From G965215225 sp965215225 (GTDB lineage Bacteria > Pseudomonadota > Gammaproteobacteria > CBDBNL01 > JAAOII01), in NCBI GenBank assembly GCA_965215225.1, contig OZ244039.1, forward strand, positions 372,001 through 436,000: a stretch of DNA of 64,000 nucleotides, read 5' to 3'. A program made the position numbers and the translations under genes. The notes below the pieces were generated by a model that made no database searches, was not told where the DNA came from, and worked only from the letters and a program-made list of their open reading frames with translations. Below are positions 55,028-64,000 of the stretch, piece after piece (the stretch's first letter is position 1; each line of letters opens with the position of its first letter).

Positions 55028-56773
55028 ATGCCCCCCCCCCCCCCCCACTTATCTAGTTCGGTGCGGGGACTTCTTTCCTTCTTTGTGCCTTCCCTCTTTC
55101 CGATTTTGCGAGGCGGGCGGGTCCTCTTATTCTTAGTTGGAGCGGGTCTCTTATTAATTGCTCTTACTGCTTGTGCTGGCGGCGGAAGCGAAACAGCAGC
55201 TAGTTCTCCGGGGACTGAGCCGCCTTCGGACAATGAACCACCTTCGGACAATGAACCACCTTCGGACACCGAGCCGCCTTCGGACAATGAACCTCCTTCG
55301 AACACCGATACTTCTATTAGGGGGTTAGATTGCTTGAATGAGGAAGGTCAAGATTGCGATGGGGATAATGTAATGGATGGGGAGGACATAGATGATGATG
55401 GAGATGGGTTGATAGAGATAGGCACGGCGGATGCATTGAATGCAGTGAGATATGCTCTGAGGGGCAATGGGAGCAAGTCATCGGAGAGTGAAGCGCTTGA
55501 CACCACTGGCTGTGGTGGTGCTGGCGGCATTACAAGTTGTTCTGGTTATGAGCTGATTGCGGATATAAGCCTTACTGCTTATAGTGGTGGCAAAGGCTGG
55601 CGACCCTTGGGTCATGATACGAATGATTCTACCGACGACGCTATATGTCATGGGGCTAGGTTTGCTGGGACCTTTGAAGGCAATGGTTTTAGGATTAGTG
55701 ATTTAGTCATTAATCGTCCGAATGAAGATTGCGTGGGTTTGTTTGGGCAAGTAGCGGTAGATTCGGTGATTCGTAATATTAGTATTCGTGCTGAGACCAT
55801 AGTAGGCGATGATAGGGTAGGGGGTTTGGCGGGGCATATGGTAAATGCTACGATTAGTTCTTCTTCGGTTGAGGTGGATGAAGTGAGCGGGAGTGGTGAT
55901 GGGTTGGGTGGTCTGGTGGGGGATGGTGCAGGTAGGGATACTGAGATTATTTCTTCTTCGGTAGTGGCAGGTGAGGTGAGAGGGACTGATGATGTAGGTG
56001 GTCTGGTTGGGGTAGGCGGTCTGGTTGGGGATGGTAGAAAGGCTAAGATTATTTCTTCTTCGGTTGTGGCGCGTCGGGTGACAGGGACTGATAATGTAGG
56101 TGGTCTGGTGGGGACTGGTATCGGTGCTGGTGGTGGCCTGCAGGGGGTGAGTACGGGTGCTACGATTGTTTCTTCTTGGGTAGTGGCAGCTGAGGTGAGC
56201 GGGACTAATGATGTAGGCGGTCTGATGGGGATTGGTGGGCCGGCTCGGATTTATTCTTCTTCAGTTGTGGTGGGGCGGATGACAGGGACTAGTAGGGTAG
56301 GTGGTCTGGTAGGAGCTTTTGCCGTTGGCAGGGTTGCTTATTCTTATGTGGTTTCAGGTAGTAATACTGATATGCTGGCTGCAGCTGGAGTAGAGCCTCG
56401 AGTTGCTTCCTATTGGGACAGTGAGACTAGCGGCAGAAATAGTGGCAACCATGGTAAGCCTAAGACCGGTGATGAACTTCGGATGCCAACTGGCTATGAG
56501 GGGATCTATGCCAAATGGGACAATGAGACAAATATATTTGGTGATGGGGAAGATGTACCATTGGCGGTCTGGTGTGATGAGGATAATAGTGGGAGCATTG
56601 AAGAGGGTGAACAAATAAATGACAATCTCATCTGGGATTTCGGCACTTCAGATCAATATCCCGCCATTCGCTGCACTCAGATAGATCCTGCCGAATGGCG
56701 TGACTGGTGGTCTTTGGATGAGAATGGCAAACCCCAACTAAATCAGACCCGTTTAGATAATTTGCTTCCCTAG
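55028..56773 (+). CDS. GLUG-repeat lipoprotein J, poly-C switched
   Basis: 581 residues from the ATG abutting the C tract (MPPPPPHLSSS); the family leader at 54907 (MIKNFFLSSVTR) is out of frame with 16 C and stops just after the tract. Signal peptide, lipobox LTAC, PPSDNE stalk and the following ~100 residues are almost identical to H, although the leader type differs. Six to seven GLUG-like repeats, including a fused VGGLVGVGGLVGDG, then YWDSETSG, EF-hand-like DEDNSGSIEEGE and WRDWWSLDE. Confidence 0.82.
   Translation: MPPPPPHLSSSVRGLLSFFVPSLFPILRGGRVLLFLVGAGLLLIALTACAGGGSETAASSPGTEPPSDNEPPSDNEPPSDTEPPSDNEPPSNTDTSIRGLDCLNEEGQDCDGDNVMDGEDIDDDGDGLIEIGTADALNAVRYALRGNGSKSSESEALDTTGCGGAGGITSCSGYELIADISLTAYSGGKGWRPLGHDTNDSTDDAICHGARFAGTFEGNGFRISDLVINRPNEDCVGLFGQVAVDSVIRNISIRAETIVGDDRVGGLAGHMVNATISSSSVEVDEVSGSGDGLGGLVGDGAGRDTEIISSSVVAGEVRGTDDVGGLVGVGGLVGDGRKAKIISSSVVARRVTGTDNVGGLVGTGIGAGGGLQGVSTGATIVSSWVVAAEVSGTNDVGGLMGIGGPARIYSSSVVVGRMTGTSRVGGLVGAFAVGRVAYSYVVSGSNTDMLAAAGVEPRVASYWDSETSGRNSGNHGKPKTGDELRMPTGYEGIYAKWDNETNIFGDGEDVPLAVWCDEDNSGSIEEGEQINDNLIWDFGTSDQYPAIRCTQIDPAEWRDWWSLDENGKPQLNQTRLDNLLP
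55031..55046 (+). repeat. Poly-C tract (16 C), lipoprotein J, leader out of frame
   Basis: Sixteen C leave the leader out of frame but put the adjacent ATG (55028) in frame, as in F. Loss of one C, or gain of two, would connect the leader. Confidence 0.88.
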
Positions 56774-56997
56774 TTTCAGCTGCAACGGCTAGGACAGATA
56801 CACTCCACCTTGCCCCGTTTAGACAATCTATTTTTCTCCTCAAATAGATGACTGATTTAATCTTTTATCCGCCAATGTGGATTGAGTCGAATGCTTCCAA
56901 CTCCTAATGACTTCTCTTTTGATGAAAATTCACAGTTTATAAAAATTAATTTTTTCGGTTAAATGCAATTTTTTCTTCTTTTGGTATCTTTTTGGGG

Positions 56998-57039
56998 TAT
57001 AATTTGTCAATGTTCTTAATAAACAAACTATTTCTATGA
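56998..57039 (+). promoter_or_regulatory. Promoter box and mini-ORF overlapping the leader start of lipoprotein K
   Basis: TATAAT at 56998-57003, six bases, ATG at 57010 opening MFLINKLFL with TGA overlapping the leader ATG at 57036. The preceding 56774-56997 has a short tail remnant and the conserved upstream region, no gene. Confidence 0.6.
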
Positions 57040-58835
57040 TGAATATTCTAATAAATATAGCTAGGCTTCTATTAAGCCGCAGCTTAGGCCGTCTCGTTAT
57101 TATGCCTTCTACCTGGCTCCTTTATGATACTGCCCCCCCCCCCCCCCCCCCCCACTTATCTAGTTCGGTGCGGGGACTTCTTTCCTTTTTCGCGCCTGCT
57201 CTCTTTCCGATTTTGCGAGGCGGGCGGGTTCTCTTATTCTTAATTGGGGCGGGTCTCTTATTAATTGCTCTTACTGCTTGTGCTGGCGGCGGGGACGAGA
57301 CAGCAGCTAGTTCGCCGGGGACTGAGCCTCCTTCGGATACTGAGCCGCCTTCGGACAATGAACCACCTTCGGACAATGAACCTCCTTCGAACACCGATAC
57401 TTCTATTAGGGGGTTAGATTGCTTGAATGAGGCAGGTCAAGATTGCGATGGGGATAGGGTAATGGATGGGGAGGACATAGATGATGATGGGGATGGGTTG
57501 ATAGAGCTAGCCACAGCGGATGCATTGAATGCAGTGAGGTATGCTCTAAATGGCAATGGGAGTAGGTCATCGGAGAGTGAAGCGCTTGATACCACTGGTT
57601 GTGGCAATGGTAACGACATCACTTCTTGTTCTGGCTATGAGATGGTTGCGGATATAAGTCTTGCAGCCTATGCGAATGCGGATGGCGGCAAAGGCTGGCA
57701 GCCCTTGGCGCATGATACCGATAATTCTACTAGCCGATGTTCAGGAGAGGCTTTTAGGAATACTTTTGAGGGTAATGGTTGGACGATTAGTGATTTAAGC
57801 ATTAATCGTCCACACGAGAATTGTGTGGGGTTGTTTGGCGAAATAACCACGGGCGTGACGATTCGCAATCTTACTCTTTATGCTGAGTCAGTGATAGGCA
57901 GAGACAGGGTAGGTAGTCTGGCGGGATATGGTTTCGAGGCTCAAATTGTTGCTTCTTTTGTTGTGGTGGGTGAAGTGAGCGGGAAGACTGAAGTAGGCGG
58001 GCTGGTGGGGTTTGCTAACTCTACCTCTGCTCGGATAGCTTCTTCTTCGGTTGTGGTGGGTGAGGTGAGCGGGAGTAATATTGTGGGCGGTTTGGTGGGG
58101 GCTGGTGCTGCTATTTCGATGGTTTCTTCTTTGGCTGTGGCGGGTAAGGTGAATGGAAGTGGTAATGAGGTAGGTGGTCTGGCGGGGCGGGGTACATCTA
58201 CTCGAATAGTTTCTTCTTCGGTTGTGGTGGGCGGGGTGAGCGGGAGTAATAATGTGGGCGGTCTGGCGGGGTGGGGTACATCTACTCGAATAGTTTCTTC
58301 TTCGGTTGTGGTGGGCGAGGTGAGCGGGAGTAATAATGTGGGCGGTCTGGTGGGAGATTTTAGCACTGGTGGGGTTGCTTATTCTTATGTAGTCTCAGGT
58401 AGTAATACTGCTATGCTGGCAGAAAGTGGAAGCGGGGAAGGAGTTGCTTCTTATTGGGACAGTGATACTAGCAGTATCGATAGTGGCAACCATGGCGATC
58501 CTAAGACCAGCGATAACCTTACCAGTCCAACTAATTATACAGGGATTTATGACAAATGGGATGATGAAGTGGATATAGATAATTTGGATTCTGATTTTGA
58601 CTTCACTACTAATACAGACAGTATCACTAAATGGTGTGATAGGGATAATAGTGGCGACATAGAGACAGCAGAACAAACCGATGACAATCTTATCTGGGAT
58701 TTTGGCACTTCAAGTCAATACCCCGCCATTCGCTGCACTCCCACTTCTCCTTCCGAATGGCGTAGCTGGTGGTTCTTGAATGGGACTGGCAAACCCCAAC
58801 TAAACCAGACCCGTTTAGATAATTTGCTTCCCTAG
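57036..58835 (+). CDS. GLUG-repeat lipoprotein K, poly-C switched (in frame)
   Basis: 599 residues in one frame: leader MMNILINIARLLLSRS, six Pro from a 21-base C tract, signal peptide and lipobox LTAC, PPSDTE/PPSDNE stalk (three to four units), DGDRVMDGEDIDDDGDG, DTTGCGN domain, six GLUG-like repeats (two nearly identical, VGGLAG.GTSTRIVSSSVVV) and a C-terminal region with an unusual Asp-rich insert (DNLDSDFDFTTNTDS) before the EF-hand-like DRDNSGDIETAE and WRSWWFLNG. Confidence 0.87.
   Translation: MMNILINIARLLLSRSLGRLVIMPSTWLLYDTAPPPPPPHLSSSVRGLLSFFAPALFPILRGGRVLLFLIGAGLLLIALTACAGGGDETAASSPGTEPPSDTEPPSDNEPPSDNEPPSNTDTSIRGLDCLNEAGQDCDGDRVMDGEDIDDDGDGLIELATADALNAVRYALNGNGSRSSESEALDTTGCGNGNDITSCSGYEMVADISLAAYANADGGKGWQPLAHDTDNSTSRCSGEAFRNTFEGNGWTISDLSINRPHENCVGLFGEITTGVTIRNLTLYAESVIGRDRVGSLAGYGFEAQIVASFVVVGEVSGKTEVGGLVGFANSTSARIASSSVVVGEVSGSNIVGGLVGAGAAISMVSSLAVAGKVNGSGNEVGGLAGRGTSTRIVSSSVVVGGVSGSNNVGGLAGWGTSTRIVSSSVVVGEVSGSNNVGGLVGDFSTGGVAYSYVVSGSNTAMLAESGSGEGVASYWDSDTSSIDSGNHGDPKTSDNLTSPTNYTGIYDKWDDEVDIDNLDSDFDFTTNTDSITKWCDRDNSGDIETAEQTDDNLIWDFGTSSQYPAIRCTPTSPSEWRSWWFLNGTGKPQLNQTRLDNLLP
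57133..57153 (+). repeat. Poly-C tract (21 C), lipoprotein K, in frame
   Basis: Twenty-one C, a multiple of three, keep leader and lipoprotein in one frame. Confidence 0.9.
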
Positions 58836-59060
58836 TTTCAGCTGCAACGGCTAGGACAGAGACACTCCACCTTGCCCCGTTTAGACAATCTATTTCTCTC
58901 CTCAAATAGATGACTGATTTAATCTTTTATCCGCCAATGTGGATTGAGTCGAATGCTTCCAACTCCTAATGACTTCTCTTTTGATGAAAATTCACAGTTT
59001 ATAAAAATTAATTTTTTTCGGTTAAATGCAATTTTTTCTTCTTTTGGTATCTTTTTGGGG

Positions 59061-59102
59061 TATAATTTGTCAATGTTCTTAATAAACAAACTATTTCTAT
59101 GA
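59061..59102 (+). promoter_or_regulatory. Promoter box and mini-ORF overlapping the leader start of lipoprotein L
   Basis: TATAAT at 59061-59066, six bases, ATG at 59073 opening MFLINKLFL with TGA overlapping the leader ATG at 59099. The whole 58800-59200 region nearly repeats that of K. Confidence 0.6.
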
Positions 59103-60976
59103 TGAATATTCTAATAAATATAGCTAGGCTTCTATTAAGCCGCAGCTTAGGCAGCTTAGGCCGTCTCGTTATTATGCCTTCTGCCTGGCTCCTTTATGAT
59201 ACTGCCCCCCCCCCCCCCCCCCACTTATCTAGTTCGGTGCGGGGACTTCTTTCCTTTTTCGCGCCTGCCCTCTTTCCGATTTTGCGAGGCGGGCGGGTTC
59301 TCTTATTCTTAATTGGGGCGGGTCTCTTATTAATTGCTCTTACTGCTTGTGCTGGCGGCGGGGACGAGACAGCAGCTAGTTCGCCGGGGACTGAGCCTCC
59401 TTCGGATACTGAGCCGCCTTCGGACAATGAACCACCTTCGGACAATGAACCACCTTCGGACAATGAGCCGCCTTCGGACAATGAACCTCCTTCGGACACC
59501 GACACTTCTATTAGGGGGTTAGATTGCTTGAATGAGGAAGGTCAGGATTGCGATGGGGATAATGTAATGGATGGGGAGGACATAGATGATGATGGGGATG
59601 GGTTGATAGAGATAGGCACGGCGGATGCATTGAATGCAGTGAGATATGCTCTGAGGGGCAATGGGAGCAGGTCATCGGAGAATGAAGCGCTTGATACCAC
59701 TGGCTGTGGTGGTGCTGACGGCATTATAAATTGTTCTGGCTATGAGCTGATTGCGGATATAAGTCTTGCGGCCTATGCGAACGCTGATGGCGGCAAAGGC
59801 TGGCGACCCTTGGGTCATGATACAAATGATTCTGTGGACGAAATATGTCATGGGGCTCGGTTTGATGGGACTTTTGAAGGCAGTGGTTTTAGGATTAGTG
59901 ATTTAGTCATTAATCGTCCGAGTGAAGATTGTGTGGGTTTGTTTGGGCAAGTAGCGGTCCATTCGGTGATTCGTAATTTTAGTCTTCACGCTGAGACAAT
60001 AGTAGGGGATGATAGGGTAGGGGGTTTGGCAGGACACATGGTAAATGCTACGATTAGTTCTTCTTCTATAAGCATTGGTAATATCAGTGGGGAATCTCAG
60101 GTAGGCGGTCTGGTGGGGAATGGTGAAGGTAAAATCACTAGGATTATTTCTTCTTCGGTAGTGGCAGGTGAGGTGAGAGGGGGCGGTATGGCGGGGGTTA
60201 GCGGACTGACGGCGGCTGGCGGTCTGGTAGGGTTTGGTCAATTTACTAGGATTTATTCTTCTTCGGTTGTGGCGCGTCGGGTGACAGGGATTACTAATGT
60301 AGGCGGTCTGGTAGGGTATGGTGGCGGTGCTACTTCAGGGGATACTATAGGTGCTCAGATTCATTCTTCTTCGGTTGTGGCGCGTCGGGTGACAGGGATT
60401 ACTAATGTAGGCGGTCTGCTGGGGTATGGTGAATCGGCTCGGATTTATTCTTCTTCGGTTGTGGTGGGTGAGATGAGCGGGAATAATGATGTAGGCGGTC
60501 TGATAGGAACTTTTTTTGATGGCAGGGTTGCTTATTCTTATGTAGTCTCAGGCAGTAATACTGCTATGCTGGTTGGTAGGGTATCCGGGACTGGAGTTGC
60601 TTCCTATTGGGACAGTGAGACTAGCGGCAGAGATAGTGGCAACCGTGGTGATCCTAAGGCCGGTGATGAACTTCGGATGCCAACTGGCTATGAGGGGATC
60701 TATGCCAAATGGGACAATGAGACAAATATATTTGGCAATGGGGAAGATGTACCATTGGCGGTTTGGTGTGATGAGGATCATAGTGGGGACATTGAAGAGG
60801 GTGAAAAAATCAATGACAATCGTGTTTGGGATTTTGGCAATTCCACTCAATATCCTGCCATTCGCTGCACTCAGATAGATCCTGCCGAATGGCGTAGCTG
60901 GTGGTATTTGAATGGGACTGGCAAACCCCAACTAAACCAGACCCGTTTGGACGAGCGGCTTCCCTCCTTAGATTGA
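59099..60976 (+). CDS. GLUG-repeat lipoprotein L, poly-C switched (in frame)
   Basis: 625 residues in one frame: leader MMNILINIARLLLSRS, five Pro from an 18-base C tract, lipobox LTAC, the longest PPSDNE-type stalk (about six units), DGDNVMDGEDIDDDGDG, DTTGCGG domain, six GLUG-like repeats (two nearly identical ones around VVARRVTGITNVGGL) and the C-terminal YWDSETSG, DEDHSGDIEEGE and WRSWWYLNG. The stretch from IADISLAAYANADGGKGWRP to the first repeats is shared with M. Confidence 0.87.
   Translation: MMNILINIARLLLSRSLGSLGRLVIMPSAWLLYDTAPPPPPHLSSSVRGLLSFFAPALFPILRGGRVLLFLIGAGLLLIALTACAGGGDETAASSPGTEPPSDTEPPSDNEPPSDNEPPSDNEPPSDNEPPSDTDTSIRGLDCLNEEGQDCDGDNVMDGEDIDDDGDGLIEIGTADALNAVRYALRGNGSRSSENEALDTTGCGGADGIINCSGYELIADISLAAYANADGGKGWRPLGHDTNDSVDEICHGARFDGTFEGSGFRISDLVINRPSEDCVGLFGQVAVHSVIRNFSLHAETIVGDDRVGGLAGHMVNATISSSSISIGNISGESQVGGLVGNGEGKITRIISSSVVAGEVRGGGMAGVSGLTAAGGLVGFGQFTRIYSSSVVARRVTGITNVGGLVGYGGGATSGDTIGAQIHSSSVVARRVTGITNVGGLLGYGESARIYSSSVVVGEMSGNNDVGGLIGTFFDGRVAYSYVVSGSNTAMLVGRVSGTGVASYWDSETSGRDSGNRGDPKAGDELRMPTGYEGIYAKWDNETNIFGNGEDVPLAVWCDEDHSGDIEEGEKINDNRVWDFGNSTQYPAIRCTQIDPAEWRSWWYLNGTGKPQLNQTRLDERLPSLD
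59205..59222 (+). repeat. Poly-C tract (18 C), lipoprotein L, in frame
   Basis: Eighteen C, a multiple of three, keep leader and lipoprotein in one frame. Confidence 0.9.
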
Positions 60977-61560
60977 CGGTTGGCATCAGCTGTGCTTCTA
61001 TAAGCTATACTTCCATCACTTAGTCGACTGGCTTTGACTTAGGCTCTCAGCTTCAACCCAACTGGCGTGATTGGTGGTATTTGAATGGGGCTGGCAAACC
61101 CCAACTAAACCAGACCCGTTTGGACGAGCGACTTCCCTCCTTAGATTGACGGTTGGCATCAGCTGTGCTTCTATAAGCTATACTCCATCACTTAGTCGAC
61201 TGGCTTTGACTTAGGCTATCAGCTTCAACTCAACTGGCGTGATTGGTGGTATTTGAATGGGGCTGACAAACCCCAACTAAACCGAACCCGTTTGGACGAG
61301 CGACTTCCCTCCTTAGATTGACGGTTGGCATCAGCTGTGCTTCTATAAGCTATACTTCCATCACTTAGTCGACTGGCTTTGACTTAGGCTATCAGCTTCA
61401 ACTCAACTGGCGTGATTGGTGTTATTTGAATGGGGCTGACAAACCCCAATTAAGCCGAACCCGTTTGGACGAGCGACTTCCCTCCTTAGATTGACGGTTG
61501 GCATCAGCTGTGCTTCTATAAGCTATACTTCCATCACTTAGTCGACTGGCTTTGACTTAG
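60973..61560 (+). repeat. 173-base tandem array repeating the lipoprotein L gene end
   Basis: Units start at 60973, 61146, 61318 and 61491 with TTGACGGTTGGCATCAGC. Each unit carries ~90 bases of spacer and then a near-intact copy of the last ~28 codons including the stop (TGGCGTGATTGGTGGTATTT to GACGAGCGACTTCCCTCC). This is the clearest case in the window of 3'-end amplification. No independent gene is seen up to 61708. Confidence 0.9.
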
Positions 61561-61708
61561 GCTCTCAGCTTCGATCCAATATAAAAAGTAAGGGTTTATC
61601 AGGTTTAGAAAGCTACTGATGCTAATTGAGTGCTAGTTGAGACAAAAATAATCAGAAAAGAGATATGAAAAAAAACTAAAAAAAAAGTTAAAAAAACTAT
61701 AAAAGAGA

Positions 61709-61785
61709 TAGAATACCACTTATGAAATTACTTTTACCTTCAATCAGCTGAACTATGTCCTTATCAGTTATAATTATTAATCATT
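61709..61785 (+). promoter_or_regulatory. Promoter and mini-ORF of lipoprotein M
   Basis: TAGAAT at 61709-61714; ATG at 61722 opens MKLLLPSIS and stops at 61751; a shortened hairpin region follows; leader ATG at 61801. Confidence 0.5.
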
Positions 61786-61910
61786 AACCAATTACTAGCC
61801 ATGATAAAAAAACTTTTCTTATTCAGCGTGACTAGCTTCTGCTTCTTCAATATTGTGAAAGCCTCGCTTTTTGATTTCTCTTATTTCGCCTTGTCTAGGT
61901 CCGCCCTGTT

Positions 61911-63641
61911 GTGCGGCCGCAATGCCCCCCCCCCCCCCCCCCCCCCCACTTATCTAGTTCGGTGCGGGGACTTCTTTCTTTTTTCGCGCTTGCCCTCTTT
62001 CCGATTTTGCGAGGCGGGCGGGTTCTCTTATTCTTAGTTGGAGCGGGTCTCTTATTAATTGCTCTTACTGCTTGTGCTGGCGGCGGAAGCGAAACAGCAG
62101 CTAGTTCTCCGGGGACGGACACTCCTCCAGGCACCGAGCCTCCTTCGGACAATGAGCCGCCTTCGGGCAATGAACCTCCTTCGGACACCGACACTTCTAT
62201 TAGGGGGTTAGATTGCTTGAATGAGGAAGGTCAGGATTGCGATGGGGATGGTCATAACGACAATGTAGATATAGATGATGATGGGGATGGGTTGATAGAG
62301 ATAGGCACAGCGGCTCAGTTGAATGCAGTGAGATATGCTCTGAGGGGCAATGGGAGCAGGTCATCGGAGAATGAAGCGCTTGATACCACTGGCTGTGGTG
62401 GTGCTGACGGCATTACTAATTGTTCTGGCTATGAGCTGATTGCGGATATAAGTCTTGCGGCCTATGCGAACGCTGATGGCGGCAAAGGCTGGCGACCCTT
62501 GGGTCATGATACGAATGATTCTGTGGACGAAATATGTCATGGGGCTCGGTTTGATGGGACCTTTGAAGGCAATGGTTTTAGGATTAGTGATTTAGTCATT
62601 AATCGTCCGAATGAAGATTGCGTGGGTTTGTTTGGGCAAGTAGCGGTCCATTCGGTGATTCGTAATTTTAGTCTTCACGCTGAGACAATAGTAGGGGATG
62701 ATAGGGTAGGGGGTTTGGCAGGACACATGGTAAATGCTACGATTAGTTCTTCTTCTATAAGCATTGGTAATATCAGTGGGGAATTTGATGTGGGCGGTCT
62801 GGTGGGGGATGGTGCAGGTAAAAGCACTAAGATTATTTCTTCTTCGGTAGAGGCAGGTAAGGTGAGCGGGATTGTTTCTGTAGGTGGTCTAGCAGGACAT
62901 GGTGGAGGTGCTAGGATTATTTCTTCTTCGGTAGTGGCAGGTGAGGTGAGCGGGGGTAAGCAGATAGGCGGTTTGGTGGGGTGGGGTGGAGGGCCTATCA
63001 AGTTGGCAGCTACTAGAAGTGCTACGATTGTTTCTTCTTGGGTAGTGGCAGGTCGGGTGAGCGGGAATAGTCAAGTAGGCGGTCTGGTGGGGAATGGTGA
63101 ATTTGGTTGGATTTATTCTTCTTCGGTTGTGGCGGGGCGGGTGATAGGGGATTCTGCTGCAGGTGGTCTGGTAGGGAGCTTTGATTCTGGCAAGCTTGCC
63201 TATTCTTATGTAGTCTCAGGCAGTAATACTCCTATGCTAGTTGGGCTTGAAAGCGGGGTTACTGGAGTTGCTTCCTATTGGGACAGTGAGACTAGCGGCA
63301 GAGATAGTGGCAACTCTGGTCAACCCAAGACCGGTGATGATCTTCAGATGCCGGCTGACTATGAGGGGATTTATGCCAAATGGGATAATGAGACAGATAT
63401 ATTTGGCGATGGGGAAAACGTGCCATTAGCTGTCTGGTGTGATGAGGATAATAGTGGGAGCATTGAAGAGGGTGAAAAAACCAATGACAATCGCGTTTGG
63501 GATTTCGGCACTTCAAGTCAATATCCCGCCATTAATTGCACTCCCACCTCTCCTTCGGCATGGCGTAGCTGGTGGTCTTTGGAGGGGACGCCAGCCAAGC
63601 CTCAACTAAACCAGACTCGTTTAGACGAGTTGCTTCCCTAG
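61911..63641 (+). CDS. GLUG-repeat lipoprotein M, poly-C switched (out of frame)
   Basis: About 576 residues from a GTG in the third frame; the leader ATG at 61801 (MIKKLFLFSVTS) is out of frame and its product ends after 78 codons at 62037. Signal peptide, lipobox LTAC, a short mixed stalk (PPGTEPPSDNEPPSGNE), DGDGHNDNVDIDDDGDG, DTTGCGG domain, six GLUG-like repeats and the C-terminal YWDSETSG, DEDNSGSIEEGE and WRSWWSLEG. The first half is close to L although the promoter and leader are of the other type. Confidence 0.82.
   Translation: MRPQCPPPPPPPHLSSSVRGLLSFFALALFPILRGGRVLLFLVGAGLLLIALTACAGGGSETAASSPGTDTPPGTEPPSDNEPPSGNEPPSDTDTSIRGLDCLNEEGQDCDGDGHNDNVDIDDDGDGLIEIGTAAQLNAVRYALRGNGSRSSENEALDTTGCGGADGITNCSGYELIADISLAAYANADGGKGWRPLGHDTNDSVDEICHGARFDGTFEGNGFRISDLVINRPNEDCVGLFGQVAVHSVIRNFSLHAETIVGDDRVGGLAGHMVNATISSSSISIGNISGEFDVGGLVGDGAGKSTKIISSSVEAGKVSGIVSVGGLAGHGGGARIISSSVVAGEVSGGKQIGGLVGWGGGPIKLAATRSATIVSSWVVAGRVSGNSQVGGLVGNGEFGWIYSSSVVAGRVIGDSAAGGLVGSFDSGKLAYSYVVSGSNTPMLVGLESGVTGVASYWDSETSGRDSGNSGQPKTGDDLQMPADYEGIYAKWDNETDIFGDGENVPLAVWCDEDNSGSIEEGEKTNDNRVWDFGTSSQYPAINCTPTSPSAWRSWWSLEGTPAKPQLNQTRLDELLP
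61925..61947 (+). repeat. Poly-C tract (23 C), lipoprotein M, out of frame
   Basis: Twenty-three C put neither the leader ATG (61801) nor the ATG directly before the tract in frame with the lipoprotein. One added C would join the leader. Confidence 0.88.
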
Positions 63642-64000
63642 CTTCAACCGCAATGGCTAGAACAGATGAACTCCAACCAGGCCCATCTAGCCAAGCTGCT
63701 TTCCTTCTTATATATAGGTAGCTGGCTTTGGTTTAGACCCTCAGCTTCAACCGCAATGGCAAGAACAGATGAACTCAGCCAGACCGATTTAGCCATGCTG
63801 CTTTCTTTCCCATATATAGATGCCTGGCTTTGACTTAGTTCTTTTGATTCAACAGCTTCAACCGAAACGGCTAGGACAAAGGAACCCCAGCCAGACCGAT
63901 TTAGCCAAGCTGCTTTCCTTCTTATATATAGGTAGCTGGCTTTGGCTTAGTTCTTTTGATTCAACAGCTTCAACCGAAACGGCTAGGACAGAGACACCCC
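63642..64000 (+). repeat. Tail repeats downstream of lipoprotein M, running off the window
   Basis: Three and a half copies of a ~105-base unit with GCTTCAACCG, CAGACCGATTTAGCC and CTTCTTATATATAGGTAGC. No gene is visible. The array continues past the window end. Confidence 0.8.

Overview
The window looks like a chromosomal segment of a gammaproteobacterium. ZipA, a cluster equivalent to prs-rplY-pth, a 180-kDa-type NAD-glutamate dehydrogenase and a ZnuC-like ATPase all fit, and ZipA is essentially confined to that class. I cannot name the genus. Housekeeping genes (mutL, znuC, dnaE, gdhB, ligA, zipA, pth, rplY, prs, cfa) sit in compact, often overlapping groups. Long accessory blocks full of tandem repeats separate them.

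Layout. 1-2,960: three tandem copies of a ~0.8 kb unit, each with a small coiled-coil/membrane protein gene on the minus strand, plus a divergent fourth gene. 3,116-5,838: mutL and znuC converge on a minisatellite. 5,857-9,822: lipoprotein gene A and its decayed tail repeats, bounded by inverted repeats. 9,887-22,377: dnaE, then on the minus strand an overlapping run rplY-pth-zipA-ligA-transglycosylase-gdhB. 22,378-31,158: an accessory insert between rplY and prs holding a type II restriction-modification pair, lipoprotein B, two methyltransferase/GIY-YIG-like fusions and an IS30-family element. 31,159-32,121: prs. 32,200-46,700: tandem promoter-like arrays and lipoproteins C to G. 46,793-49,136: a DUF2834-type membrane protein, a methyltransferase and cfa. 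49,175-64,000: lipoproteins H to M, probably continuing beyond the window.

The main system is a family of 13 paralogous lipoproteins (A to M). Each has a lipobox, most have a Pro-rich stalk of variable length, and all carry Asp-rich calcium-type repeats, 5 to 9 GLUG-like repeats and a Trp-rich C-terminal region with an EF-hand-like loop. Ten of them carry an uninterrupted run of 16 to 36 C between a translated leader and the signal peptide. Tract length sets whether leader and lipoprotein share a frame. As sequenced, G, H, K and L are in frame; A, D, E, F, J and M are not; B and I have no long tract and are in frame; C is broken internally. This is the expected design of a multi-locus phase-variable surface repertoire. 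The 11 recognisable family promoters also place a tiny Leu-rich open reading frame 6-7 bases after a TATAAT-like box. In one promoter class its stop codon overlaps the leader start.

Other notable points are a pth gene whose frame breaks in a 10-base homopolymer, inverted repeats bounding a lipoprotein block, promoter-array repeats, and tandem copies of lipoprotein 3' ends lying downstream of the genes. All assignments come from reading the sequence; no database search was run.
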